Assembly (NCBI GenBank): GCA_005888395.1
Contig: VAXF01000155.1
Location: 1 to 8,148 of the forward strand
DNA from: Actinomycetota bacterium
Lineage (GTDB): Bacteria; Actinomycetota; Acidimicrobiia; Acidimicrobiales; AC-25
Reading direction: 5' to 3'
Length of the DNA: 8,148 nucleotides
Numbering within the stretch: the stretch's first letter is position 1; the number at the start of each line of letters is the position of its first letter. The position numbers and the translations under genes were made by a program. The notes below the pieces were generated by a model. The model did not search any database, was not told the origin of the DNA, and saw only the letters and a program-made list of their open reading frames with translations. Positions 1 through 8,148 of this stretch are shown one piece after another.

Positions 1-2
1 TG

Positions 3-116
3 GTCGCGCTGGCGAGAGGCCACGGAGTGCCGGGTGCCCTCGTCCTGGCGGGCATCCTGTCGGCGGTCGCCGGGATGGCGGGCGGATGGCTGTCGTTGCA
101 CCGCCCACCGACATGA
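3..116 (+). CDS. C-terminal end of an unidentified, probably membrane-anchored protein (partial)
   Basis: The frame is open from the window edge to a TGA at 114-116 and encodes 37 residues. A hydrophobic stretch of about 20 residues (LVLAGILSAVAGMAGGWLSL) is followed by a short tail ending RPPT, as in a protein whose last element is a membrane helix. Its stop overlaps the ATG at 113 of the kinase in an ATGA arrangement, which suggests translational coupling and one transcription unit. The kinase frame is also open across this stretch, so the main support is the overlap and the hydrophobic composition. Too little is visible to name a family. Confidence 0.5.
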   Translation, partial: VALARGHGVPGALVLAGILSAVAGMAGGWLSLHRPPT

Positions 117-1555
117 GCCATCTGGTCGTCGACGTCGGCACCAGCGGTGTACGGGCCGCGATCGTGCGGCCGGACGCGACCGTCGAGCACATCCACCACC
201 GCGAGGTGCTGCCGTCGTCGCCCGCGCCCGGCTTCGTCGAGTTCGACGCCCGCCTGATGGCGGACGCCGTCCTCGCTGTCGCGCACGAGACCCTCGCCGA
301 AGGGGGGCCCGTCGAGTCGGTCGGGATCACCGACCAGCGCGCGTCCACGATCGTGTGGGACCGCGCCACCGGCGAGCCGGTCGGCCCCGGCGTCGGGTGG
401 CAGGACCTTCGTACCGTCGGCATGTGCCTCGCCCTGCGCGAGCAGGGCGTGCGAGTGGCGCCGAACGCGTCCGCAACCAAGCTCGCCTTCCTGCTCGACA
501 TGGCCGACCCCGGCCGGGAGCGCGACCTGTGCTTCGGCACGGTCGACACGTGGGTGGCGTGGACGCTGTCGGGTGGCGCGCTGCATGTCACCGATCTCTC
601 CAACGCCGGCGTCACCGGCCTCATGACCACCGACGGCTCGGGCTGGGACCCGAAGGTGCTCGAGGTCCTGCGCGTGCCCGAGCGCGTGCTGCCGGCGATC
701 GTCGATTCGTCGGGCGCGGTGGGCGAGGCGGCCGCGCTCCCAGGCGCGCCGCCGATCGCGGGCATCGCCGGCGACCAGCAGGCGTCGCTCGTCGGGCAGG
801 GGTGCACCCGGCCGGGCCTGGCGAAGGTCACGTTCGGCACGGGCGGCATGCTCGACCTGTGCGCCGGCGCGGCGCGGCCGGCGTTCGAGCAACGCGGGCC
901 CGCCGGCACGTTCCCCATCGTGGCGTGGCGGCGCGGCGGCGCGATCACCTGGGGCATCGAGGCCGTGATGCTCTCGGCCGGCACCGCTGTCGAGTGGCTG
1001 CGCGACGACCTCGGCGTGATCGCGTCGGCGGCCGAGTCCGACGATGTCGCCGCCGCGTGCACCGACACCGGCGACGTCTGGTTCGTCCCCGCCCTGCTGG
1101 GGCTGGGCACACCGGCGTGGGACTTCGGCGCACGCGGCACCTTCGTCGGGCTGACGCGCGGCACCGGCCGTCCCGAGATCGTGCGGGCCGTGCTCGAGGG
1201 CGTCGCCCACCGCGGCGCCGACCTGGTCGAGTCGGCAGAGGCCGACGGCAACGTGAAGATCTCCTCGCTTCGCGTCGACGGCGGGATGAGCGCCAACCGC
1301 ACCTTCGTGCAGGCGCTGGCCGACGCCACGGCCCGGCCGGTGGAGGTGTCACCGGTGCTGGAGGCCACCACGCTGGGCGCCGCCTTCCTCGCCGGCCTCG
1401 CCACCGGCACCTGGCGCGACGAGGACGACATCGCCGCCACCTGGCGGCCCAAGGTCGTCGTCGAGCCCGCCCGCCGCGTCGACCGCGACCGCTGGCTCGC
1501 CGCCCGCGACCGCGCCACCCACTGGGTGCAGGAGCTCTCGACCCTCGAGTTCTGA
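113..1555 (+). CDS. FGGY-family carbohydrate kinase, glycerol-kinase-like
   Basis: This is a 480-residue ATP-dependent sugar/polyol kinase of the ASKHA fold, close to the usual ~500 for the family. Visible in order: N-terminal phosphate loop DVGTSGVRAA (7-16); GITDQRAST and VGWQDLRT (71-101), matching the glycerol kinase pattern; GDQQASLVGQ (220-229) with the expected catalytic Asp221; KVTFGTGG (238-245); FVPALLGLGTPAWD (324-337); the adenosine-site LRVDGGMSAN (386-395); and ATTLGAAFLAGLA near the end. Overall spacing resembles GlpK more than xylulokinase. However, positions contacting glycerol in E. coli GlpK differ: Glu84 is Ala77, Tyr135 is Asn118 and Phe270 is Met246, while the Arg, Trp, Asp and Gln contacts are kept. 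The substrate is therefore uncertain and no symbol is given. I chose the ATG at 113 because it overlaps the upstream stop (ATGA) and puts the first strand right at the N-terminus. An in-frame ATG at 86 would add nine residues. Confidence 0.93.
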   Translation: MSHLVVDVGTSGVRAAIVRPDATVEHIHHREVLPSSPAPGFVEFDARLMADAVLAVAHETLAEGGPVESVGITDQRASTIVWDRATGEPVGPGVGWQDLRTVGMCLALREQGVRVAPNASATKLAFLLDMADPGRERDLCFGTVDTWVAWTLSGGALHVTDLSNAGVTGLMTTDGSGWDPKVLEVLRVPERVLPAIVDSSGAVGEAAALPGAPPIAGIAGDQQASLVGQGCTRPGLAKVTFGTGGMLDLCAGAARPAFEQRGPAGTFPIVAWRRGGAITWGIEAVMLSAGTAVEWLRDDLGVIASAAESDDVAAACTDTGDVWFVPALLGLGTPAWDFGARGTFVGLTRGTGRPEIVRAVLEGVAHRGADLVESAEADGNVKISSLRVDGGMSANRTFVQALADATARPVEVSPVLEATTLGAAFLAGLATGTWRDEDDIAATWRPKVVVEPARRVDRDRWLAARDRATHWVQELSTLEF

Positions 1556-1568
1556 CGGCGGCCGTCTC

Positions 1569-1618
1569 GTTCTGGGTCGATATCTGCACAGATACGTGTG
1601 CAGATATCGACCCGGAAC
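1569..1618. repeat. Long inverted repeat between the kinase gene and rnpB; possible terminator or operator
   Basis: Arms 1569-1590 and 1597-1618 are complementary over 22 positions, with one T/G mismatch (a wobble pair in RNA). The inner 17 bp (1574-1590 with 1597-1613) are perfect around a 6-nt loop, GATACG. It lies 13 bp after the kinase stop, where a terminator would sit. No T-run follows, so a classical intrinsic terminator is not shown; U-less terminators are reported in high-GC actinobacteria. The right arm also covers the probable -35 of the rnpB promoter, so a regulatory protein-binding site is equally possible. Confidence 0.8.
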
Positions 1619-1634
1619 CGCAGGGGCGTACGCT
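1607..1634 (+). promoter_or_regulatory. Probable rnpB promoter
   Basis: A TACGCT hexamer at 1629-1634 fits the actinobacterial TANNNT -10 pattern. TCGACC at 1607-1612 is a 4/6 match to TTGACA, with a 16-bp spacer. A start 7 nt beyond the -10 box would fall near 1641-1642, exactly where the first base pairs of the RNase P RNA P1 helix begin. The -35 lies inside the right arm of the inverted repeat. Confidence 0.55.
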
Positions 1635-1641
1635 GAGAGTC

Positions 1642-3298
<1,657 letters not shown>

Positions 3299-3385
3299 GC
3301 CGACATGCTCGCAGAGCAAGCGGCACTGAACCGCCCCGGGTTCCGTCGAGACTCCGTCAACTCCGGGGGCCGGCTCACCCGCGCA

Positions 3386-5401
3386 TCATCGTGGCGGGCA
3401 CGTCCGAGGATCGGGCGGCGACGACAGCCGCACCACGAGTCCCGACGTCGCCGCGACGGGCACAACGCCTCCGGCTGTGGCCGTCGTCCATGCCCGCTCG
3501 GTTCGGGCACCCGCCGAGGGGAACACGACATAGTCGTAGCGACCGTCGCGCAGCAGCCCACGCCACTGCCGACACGTTGTCGCCGACGAGAAGTTGCCGT
3601 TCGGACCCGGGCGACCGACGTACTGGACCCAGTTCGACAGGTCCGGGCCGTAGAGCGGGTACTGCTGGAAGAACCCGACGAAGCCGATTCGGACGTGTCC
3701 GGTGTGTCGAGCCCACAGGTAGGCGGGCGCGAGCCAGTCGCTCCGATCGGTGTAGCGCCCGCGCAGGTAGTGGGCCTGGACGGGCCAACCGATGGCGACC
3801 GCCGCCAGCAGGCCGGCGAGCGCGCCGAGCGGAGCGACGCGGACCGATGTGGCGTGCGGCTGCGACCGCCACCACGCCGTTGCGCCTGCGACGATCAGGA
3901 CCGCGAGACCGAGCGCGACGCCGCCCGGGCCGTGGTGGGGTGGCCAACCGAATCGCGAGGTGGCGCCGACCACGAGCAGCGCGCCGTAGCCGATCAGCGC
4001 CGGCAGCGCCCGTCGCCGAGGTAGGAGCATCAGCCCGAGCACCAGTGGCGGCGCCAGGAAGCGGAGGTCGAACGCGAAGTAGCCGGGATGGCCCTCCGGT
4101 CCGCCCGCCGTCTGGGGCGTGACGAGGTATGCCATGAAAGCCACGAGCGCGACCGCGCCGAGCACGCGGTCCTCGCGAGGGCGTCGCCGAGCGAGAGCGA
4201 GGACCATTCCGCCGATCGCCAACGCGAGCAGTGCCCACCAGCCCCACCCGAAGGCGTACCGGAGGCCGGGCACGAAGGTGGCGCGCCAGATGCGCGTGTT
4301 CGTGGCGTAGTGAGCCACGGAAAAGTTGAACGCGCCGGTCTCCGAGAGCCGGACGTGAGGGAGGGAGACGGGCCCGAGCCCGATGCGCACGGCGGGAACG
4401 GGACTGCCGGCCCGCAGAAGGTTTCTCAGGTACCAATAGGAGCCAGCAGGCACCAAACCGGCCGCCCACGCTGCGGCATGGCTGCGACGACGTCCTGCGG
4501 GAGCCAGGACGACGGCGCCGGCGGTCAGCGCCAGCACAGGCGCGACGAGGTTCAGCTTCGTGCCGAACGCGAGACCGGCGGCGACGCCGGCGACTGCCAC
4601 TGCGGCGGGCCGTCCGCGTCCCTCCAGCAACAGGGCGACGGCAGCCAGGAACAGCGCCAGCGCGACCACGTCGTTCGTGGCGTCTCCCGGCTGGCCGCCG
4701 GCCATGGTGGGCAGACCCAGCACGACGGCGGTCGCGACCAGCGTGACGGGCGCCATACCTCGCGCCCGACCCACGCACCACCCGGCGAGGAGGGCGACCC
4801 CGAGCCAACCGAGATTCAGTACCGGCGACAGGACATCGCGCCTGAAGGCGAGCATGCCCACGGCGTGGAGGACCTCGGAGTTGGCCGGAAAGAACGTGTG
4901 GAGCGGCTCGCCGTGGGTGAAGTGCAGCCGGGTCAGCCACCCGCTCTGAAAGAACCGGGCCGCGAACGGCATGTGGTACCAGAGGGAGTCCATGTTCGGC
5001 ATGCCGCGGTCGAGCGCCATGAGCGTCCGGCCGCCCCACTGGGCAACGACGACGGCAGAAACGAGGACAGCGGCGACGGCGTATCCCCGCTGGATGCTTG
5101 GCGCCGCTCGCTCACCGACCGCGGGATGCGATGCCACGCGCCCGATCCGAGCGGCCACGGCGCCCACCACGACGCAGCCACAGACCATCGGCACCCGGCG
5201 GAACTCGCCAACCGCACCCAGCGCCTCGGCGACGCTCAAGAGCAGGCCGCAGCCGAGGACGATGCTCGCCAGGGTCGCTGTCGGCCCCGACAGAAACGGA
5301 AGGAAGCGACGACGCAGGCCCCGACCGCCGGCGGCGACGGGCACGACCATCGCAGACAGGACCACCGCGCCGAGCAGATAGCCGCCCGGCGCCATGCCCA
5401 C
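3386..5401 (-). CDS. Multi-spanning membrane glycosyltransferase-like protein (GT-C type)
   Basis: This 671-residue protein has many hydrophobic segments and no signs of frameshift. About residues 128-160 carry the family signature: an aspartate-containing loop followed by MDSLWYHMPFAARFFQSG, then the loop EPLHTFFPANSEVLHA (165-180). Further on are GDATNDVVALALFLA (239-253) and GLAFGTKLNL (277-286), the latter resembling the TK/TRP segment of PMT/ArnT-like enzymes. A less hydrophobic C-terminal part (about 560-665; RIGFVGFFQQYPLYG, YDYVVFPS) is probably extracytoplasmic. The likely role is transfer of a sugar from a polyprenyl-phosphate donor to a cell-envelope acceptor, but the substrate cannot be told. 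The GTG at 5401 follows a TANNNT box by 6 nt, suggesting a leaderless start. An ATG two codons later (5393-5395) is an alternative. The truncated glycosyltransferase lies downstream on the same strand, so the two were probably co-transcribed. Confidence 0.85.
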   Translation of the reverse strand: MGMAPGGYLLGAVVLSAMVVPVAAGGRGLRRRFLPFLSGPTATLASIVLGCGLLLSVAEALGAVGEFRRVPMVCGCVVVGAVAARIGRVASHPAVGERAAPSIQRGYAVAAVLVSAVVVAQWGGRTLMALDRGMPNMDSLWYHMPFAARFFQSGWLTRLHFTHGEPLHTFFPANSEVLHAVGMLAFRRDVLSPVLNLGWLGVALLAGWCVGRARGMAPVTLVATAVVLGLPTMAGGQPGDATNDVVALALFLAAVALLLEGRGRPAAVAVAGVAAGLAFGTKLNLVAPVLALTAGAVVLAPAGRRRSHAAAWAAGLVPAGSYWYLRNLLRAGSPVPAVRIGLGPVSLPHVRLSETGAFNFSVAHYATNTRIWRATFVPGLRYAFGWGWWALLALAIGGMVLALARRRPREDRVLGAVALVAFMAYLVTPQTAGGPEGHPGYFAFDLRFLAPPLVLGLMLLPRRRALPALIGYGALLVVGATSRFGWPPHHGPGGVALGLAVLIVAGATAWWRSQPHATSVRVAPLGALAGLLAAVAIGWPVQAHYLRGRYTDRSDWLAPAYLWARHTGHVRIGFVGFFQQYPLYGPDLSNWVQYVGRPGPNGNFSSATTCRQWRGLLRDGRYDYVVFPSAGARTERAWTTATAGGVVPVAATSGLVVRLSSPPDPRTCPPR

Positions 5402-5407
5402 CGCCCG

Positions 5408-5413
5408 ACACTA
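5408..5413 (-). promoter_or_regulatory. -10 box of the glycosyltransferase promoter
   Basis: On the minus strand TAGTGT (TANNNT) ends 6 nt before the GTG start at 5401, a leaderless arrangement. No Shine-Dalgarno sequence lies between. It shares a 63-bp divergent intergenic region with the bcp promoter. Confidence 0.4.
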
Positions 5414-5450
5414 GGGCGTCGGGCCTGCGACCCAACGACGCGTTCGCACG

Positions 5451-5544
5451 GTAGGTTCGCCGCCATGAGAATCGGCGACACGGTGACCGACTTCCAGCTG
5501 CCCGACGAGACCGGGACGCCGCGGAAGCTGAGCGACTTCCTCGC
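5451..5544 (+). repeat. Direct repeat copy 2: promoter and first 27 codons of intact bcp
   Basis: This is the partner of the repeat at 1990-2083 (80 of 94 bases equal by my count). Similarity begins with the -10 box and runs through codon 27; the sequence upstream of it bears no resemblance to the 3' end of rnpB. Confidence 0.9.
5452..5457 (+). promoter_or_regulatory. -10 box of the bcp promoter (leaderless type)
   Basis: TAGGTT lies 7 nt before the ATG at 5465 and there is no ribosome-binding site, so the transcript probably begins at or next to the start codon. The hexamer and spacing are conserved in the diverged copy at 1991-1996, which supports function. No convincing -35 is visible. 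Confidence 0.55.
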
Positions 5545-5920
5545 CCACGGGCCGGTCGTGCTGTTCTTCTATCCGGCGGCGATGACCACGGGCTGCACGA
5601 AGGAGAGCTGCCACTTCCGCGACCTCAAGGCCGAGTTCGAGACGGTCGGCGCGCAGCGCGTTGGCATCAGCGCCGACACAGTCGACAAGCAGCGGGAGTT
5701 CTCCGAGAAGCACACGTTCGACTTCCCGCTTCTCTCCGACACTGACCGCACGATCGCGGGGCGCTTCGGCGTCAAGCGACGTCTGACGATGCTGCCCAAC
5801 AAACGCTCGACTTTCGTCATCGACACCGACGGCAAGCTGCTCGCCGTCATCAGCAGCGAGATCAACATGAACCAGCACGCCGACAAGGCGCTGGAGGTGC
5901 TGCAGCGCCGGGCTGCCTAG
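5465..5920 (+). CDS. bcp: Thiol peroxidase / peroxiredoxin, Bcp (PrxQ) type
   Basis: This 151-residue cytoplasmic peroxidase reduces hydrogen peroxide and organic hydroperoxides with thioredoxin-type reductants. The peroxidatic centre PAAMTTGC fits P-x3-T-x2-C with Cys44, and the resolving Cys49 lies five residues on (CTKESC), the atypical 2-Cys arrangement of E. coli Bcp. KRSTFVIDTDG (113-123) holds the conserved active-site arginine (Arg114). Length matches the family (about 150-160). The start is fixed by the -10 box 7 nt upstream and by alignment with the remnant copy. Transcription is divergent from the glycosyltransferase genes. Its stop lies 9 bp from the stop of the converging DCC gene. 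It is the only complete bcp here. Confidence 0.96.
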   Translation: MRIGDTVTDFQLPDETGTPRKLSDFLAHGPVVLFFYPAAMTTGCTKESCHFRDLKAEFETVGAQRVGISADTVDKQREFSEKHTFDFPLLSDTDRTIAGRFGVKRRLTMLPNKRSTFVIDTDGKLLAVISSEINMNQHADKALEVLQRRAA

Positions 5921-5929
5921 GCCGGCTCG

Positions 5930-6343
5930 CTACACGCGGCACGCCGGTGTGCCGCCGGGAAGGCGGTGGCGCCGGCGGGCGACGGCGCGGTAGGTCACGG
6001 CCGCACCCCAGCTGACCGGCGGCACGAGCAGGGCCCGGCCCATCCAAGCCCGCCATCCACCGGCGGCGACCAGGCTGCGGGCGACGGCGGCGTACCCGCG
6101 CGACAGATGTCCGCTCTCATCGACCCACCAGGCCGCGTCCTGCACGTCGGCGATCGTCAGGCCGAGGCGCGCCAGCCCGTCGTCGCCCAGCTCCTGCCAC
6201 GCAACCGCTCGCGCCGGCGTCGATCTCCATGCGGCGGCGAGCCGGCGGGCCGACGCGGTACAGAAGCCGCACTCGCCGTCGTACACGAGGGCCGGACCGG
6301 GAACAGGGCCCGCCCGAGGAGGCGGGCCGGGGACAGAGCCCAT
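5930..6343 (-). CDS. DCC-family (DUF393) thiol-disulfide oxidoreductase-like protein
   Basis: This is a small 137-residue protein. After a Pro/Gly-rich leader (PGPPPRAGPVPGP) comes ALVYDGECGFCTASARRL (18-35), the DxxCxxC signature of the family with Cys25 and Cys28. The rest follows the family pattern: AVAWQELGDDGLARLGLT, then AWWVDESGHLSRGYAAVARSL, and a C-terminal amphipathic part. Family members are proposed to be thioredoxin-fold redox proteins, but the substrate is unknown. I chose the ATG at 6343 because it lies 8 nt after the phosphatase stop with GAGGGG upstream; the frame is open further upstream, but that stretch overlaps the phosphatase gene. It is the last gene of the minus-strand cluster. 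Confidence 0.9.
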   Translation of the reverse strand: MGSVPGPPPRAGPVPGPALVYDGECGFCTASARRLAAAWRSTPARAVAWQELGDDGLARLGLTIADVQDAAWWVDESGHLSRGYAAVARSLVAAGGWRAWMGRALLVPPVSWGAAVTYRAVARRRHRLPGGTPACRV

Positions 6344-6351
6344 GTCAAACG

Positions 6352-6921
6352 CTACCCCTCGACGGGTACGGCCTCGTTGAACGCGTGCAGCACGGGACGG
6401 CCGCCACTCGTGGCCACCCGGGTGATCGACGCCACGTCGACGCGCAGCCGCCAGCCAAGGTCGTCGCCCGCGCCGAGCGCCCACGCCACCGCCGCCTTGA
6501 TCGGCGACACGTGCGTCACCACGACGACGTCGCTCTCCGCCGCCTCGGCCGCGAGCGACTCACACGCGTCCCGAACGCGCCGTCCGAGCTCGACCAGCGA
6601 CTCGCCTCCCGGCGGAGTGAACGAGGGCTCGTCGCGCCAGCGCGTCCACACCTCGGCCGGCACCGCCTGCCACGGCCGCAGGTCGTAGTCGCCGTAGTCG
6701 AGCTCGATCCAGCGCTCGTCGACCTCGACGGGTCGACCGAATGCTGCCGCCGTGTCGAGCGCTCGCGAGAGGGGGCTGCTGATCAACCGGTGCGCCGTCA
6801 GCACGCGCCCCAGCGCAGCCGCCTGCGCCCGGCCGAGCTCGGTGAGCGGCGACTCTGCCCGCCCGAGCAACAGGCCGCGCCCGTTGGCCTCGGTCTGCCC
6901 GTGACGGGCGAGGATCAGCAC
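6352..6921 (-). CDS. Histidine phosphatase family protein (phosphoglycerate mutase/CobC-like)
   Basis: This 189-residue enzyme of the branch-2-free RHG type uses a phosphohistidine intermediate. LARHGQTEAN (4-13) contains the catalytic His7 with Arg6. SSPLSRAL (48-55) gives the second phosphate-binding Arg53. WIELDYGDYD (71-80) supplies the acidic residue Glu73, and VVVVTHVSPIKAA (132-144) has the second histidine, His137. The substrate is not evident: candidates are alpha-ribazole phosphate, 3-phosphoglycerate or small phosphate esters. It begins with GTG 13 nt after the zinc-ribbon gene. In M. tuberculosis the gene in this position (Rv2228c) fuses RNase H to such a domain; here the phosphatase stands alone. 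Confidence 0.93.
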   Translation of the reverse strand: MLILARHGQTEANGRGLLLGRAESPLTELGRAQAAALGRVLTAHRLISSPLSRALDTAAAFGRPVEVDERWIELDYGDYDLRPWQAVPAEVWTRWRDEPSFTPPGGESLVELGRRVRDACESLAAEAAESDVVVVTHVSPIKAAVAWALGAGDDLGWRLRVDVASITRVATSGGRPVLHAFNEAVPVEG

Positions 6922-6934
6922 CGCAGTCGCCGCG

Positions 6935-7648
6935 CTACCTGACCAGGATCCGTCCGCACTGGTCGCAGCGCAGGACGTCGTCGGGCGGCTCCCGCTTGAT
7001 CCGGGCCAGCTCGGTGGCGGGCAGCTTCAGATGGCAACCGCCGCACCGGTCGCCGACGAGGGCCGCCACCCCCACGCCGCCGAGCTTCACCCGCAGCTCC
7101 TCGTACAGCGCGACGAGGTCATCCGGGGCCGCCGCCACGAGCTGCTCTCGTTCACGCTGCTCGTCCTCGAGCTCGACGTCGATGGTCACCTCGGCCTCCA
7201 CGATGGCGCCCACCAGCTCGGCCGCGGCGGCATCCAGCCGCGCCCGCTCGGCCTCCAGGCGCGCCACCTCGGCGTCGAGCGGCTCGCGCCGCTCCATCAG
7301 CTCGAGAAGCTGGTCCTCGACGGCCGACTTGTGGCGTTTGATCGACTCGACGTCGGCCTGCATGGCCTGCAGCTCGCGGGGAGCGCTCACGCTCCCCGAG
7401 TAGAGCTTGCGCTCGACCTCGCCGGCCTTCGAATCCATCGACTCCACCTCGTCTTCCAGCCGCGACTGCGCTCGTGCCACTTCGTCGCGCCGCGCGGTGA
7501 CGTCGACCAGCTGCGACTCGACCGCGGTGCGCTCCGCCTCGACGGCCGCGAGCGACGTCCGCTCCGGGAGCGCGTCGCGCCGGTGTCGCAGCTGGTCGAT
7601 GGCGGTGTCGCGCTCCTGCACGCGCAGCAGGGTGTCGAATGGCTCCAT
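6935..7648 (-). CDS. Coiled-coil protein with C-terminal C4 zinc ribbon (Rv2229c-like)
   Basis: This 237-residue protein is made of a long charged coiled coil (about 8-175, rich in Glu, Arg, Ala and Leu heptads) and a zinc ribbon with CGGC (202-205) and CDQC (228-231). The segment RKLYSGSVSAPRELQAMQ (80-97; K81 start) is the conserved central motif of this family. The biochemical role is not established. The ribbon suggests nucleic acid or protein binding, and a cytoplasmic scaffold is plausible. The ATG at 7648 follows the stop of the upstream penicillin-binding protein gene by only 3 nt, so translation is probably coupled. The phosphatase follows 13 nt downstream, the same neighbour as in mycobacteria. 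Confidence 0.93.
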   Translation of the reverse strand: MEPFDTLLRVQERDTAIDQLRHRRDALPERTSLAAVEAERTAVESQLVDVTARRDEVARAQSRLEDEVESMDSKAGEVERKLYSGSVSAPRELQAMQADVESIKRHKSAVEDQLLELMERREPLDAEVARLEAERARLDAAAAELVGAIVEAEVTIDVELEDEQREREQLVAAAPDDLVALYEELRVKLGGVGVAALVGDRCGGCHLKLPATELARIKREPPDDVLRCDQCGRILVR

Positions 7649-7651
7649 CGT

Positions 7652-8148
7652 CTAGCCGGTCCCCGGCGCGGGCACGGTCGCCGGTACCTCCTTCTTCCCG
7701 GGCGGTCCCGGCGGCGTGGTGTCTGGCGGCGACGTCGGTACGGTGGTCGGGATCGACGATGGCGACGTCGCCGACGGCGTGGTCGTCGACTTCGTCGACT
7801 TCGGCTTGGTCGACGACGTCGTGCCCGGGATCTTCTCGCCGGCGACGTGCAGGTAGCGCGCCCGCGGGAACAACCGCGAGTTCGGCAGCGGGAAGTCGAT
7901 TGCGGGCTCGCCCGCCATCGCCTCCTTCGTGTACGCGCCCCAGATGGTGGCCGGGTACGAGCCACCGACCACACGGATGCCACCGACGCTCCGCATCGGT
8001 ACCTCGCCTACCGGCGAGCCCATCCACACCGCGGTCGAGAGCTGCGGCGTGTACCCGACGAACCAGGCGTCCTGGTAGTTCTCGGCCGTGCCGGTCTTGC
8101 CCGCGACCTCCCGGTCGCGCTGGCGCGCCTTGGTGCCGGTGCCCCGCT
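7652..8148 (-). CDS. C-terminal part of a penicillin-binding protein transpeptidase (probably class A), partial
   Basis: The gene enters from the right edge; 164 C-terminal residues are visible. AGKTGTAENYQDAWFVGYTP carries the third active-site motif of penicilloyl-serine transferases (KTGT, residues 17-20 of the visible part), followed by AVWMGSPVGEVPM and VVGGSYPATIWGAYTKEAM, typical of bifunctional PBP1-type enzymes that cross-link peptidoglycan outside the membrane. After about residue 100 the protein becomes a low-complexity tail of Thr, Ser, Pro and Lys (STKPKSTKSTTTPS, PPDTTPPGPPG), as often found in actinobacterial PBPs. The Ser-x-x-Lys and Ser-x-Asn motifs and the transglycosylase domain would lie outside the window, so class A is inferred. 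It is the first visible gene of the minus-strand cluster. Confidence 0.92.
   Translation of the reverse strand, partial: RGTGTKARQRDREVAGKTGTAENYQDAWFVGYTPQLSTAVWMGSPVGEVPMRSVGGIRVVGGSYPATIWGAYTKEAMAGEPAIDFPLPNSRLFPRARYLHVAGEKIPGTTSSTKPKSTKSTTTPSATSPSSIPTTVPTSPPDTTPPGPPGKKEVPATVPAPGTG

Noticed and set aside
3299..3388. The two glycosyltransferase genes as one gene split by a stop codon (the TGA at 3386-3388 is in frame with the second gene)
   Set aside because: Each has its own N-terminal hydrophobic segment and acidic-loop motif, so they are separate proteins and the shared frame is chance.
3375..5039. 554-codon minus-strand frame inside the large glycosyltransferase
   Set aside because: It is a shifted frame of the 671-residue membrane protein; it lacks hydrophobic segments and is Arg/Pro-rich.
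4088..5464. N-terminal extension of bcp by 459 codons
   Set aside because: The open frame upstream of the ATG at 5465 is antisense to the glycosyltransferase and has no domain. The peroxiredoxin N-terminus, the -10 box and the duplicate copy all set the start at 5465.
5936..5955. 7-bp hairpin (5936-5942 with 5949-5955) as a terminator for bcp
   Set aside because: It lies within the last codons of the DCC gene, has no T-run on either side, and such short GC hairpins are common at this base composition.
7660..7850. Repeated GTCGAC/CGACGTC-like units as a possible regulatory repeat
   Set aside because: They arise from the Thr/Ser/Lys/Pro-rich low-complexity tail of the penicillin-binding protein and are explained by coding.

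Overview
The window is very GC-rich and gene-dense. It looks like a chromosomal segment from a high-GC actinobacterium, possibly Acidimicrobiia-like. I infer this from a coiled-coil zinc-ribbon gene next to a CobC-like histidine phosphatase (compare Rv2229c/Rv2228c of Mycobacterium tuberculosis), -10 boxes of the TANNNT type, leaderless-looking starts and a Pro/Thr/Ser-rich penicillin-binding protein tail. The lineage is inference; no taxonomic marker was compared.

Left part (1-1981, + strand): the last codons of a probable membrane protein overlap by ATGA with a complete FGGY-family, glycerol-kinase-like sugar kinase. A long inverted repeat follows. It overlaps the -35 region of a promoter that leads into a complete bacterial RNase P RNA gene (rnpB, about 1642-1981). 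Protein-coding ORF calls across rnpB are spurious.

Middle part (1990-5401): just after rnpB lies a broken 5' end of a peroxiredoxin (bcp) gene, with its promoter and first 27 codons. It is joined abruptly to two opposite-strand genes for multi-spanning GT-C/ArnT-like membrane glycosyltransferases. The gene next to the junction is itself cut just after the family's C-terminal R-x-R-x-P-x-E-P motif. Its reading frame then runs antisense through the bcp stub and into rnpB. A second, full-length bcp with the same kind of promoter lies on the far side of the glycosyltransferase genes, so the pair is bracketed by a diverged 94-bp direct repeat. This looks like a recombination scar from acquisition of the glycosyltransferase block, or possibly an assembly chimera.

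Right part (5465-8148): the intact bcp (PrxQ-type thiol peroxidase) converges on a compact minus-strand cluster. In transcription order this is the C-terminal end of a penicillin-binding protein with its KTGT motif, a coiled-coil C4 zinc-ribbon protein, a histidine phosphatase and a DCC-family (DUF393) protein. They are spaced 3, 13 and 8 nt apart and are probably one operon.

I see no tRNA, rRNA, CRISPR array, transposase or integrase. The most unusual points are the chimeric bcp/glycosyltransferase junction, the inverted repeat over the rnpB promoter, the paired leaderless promoters of the bcp locus, and the altered substrate-site residues in the kinase.
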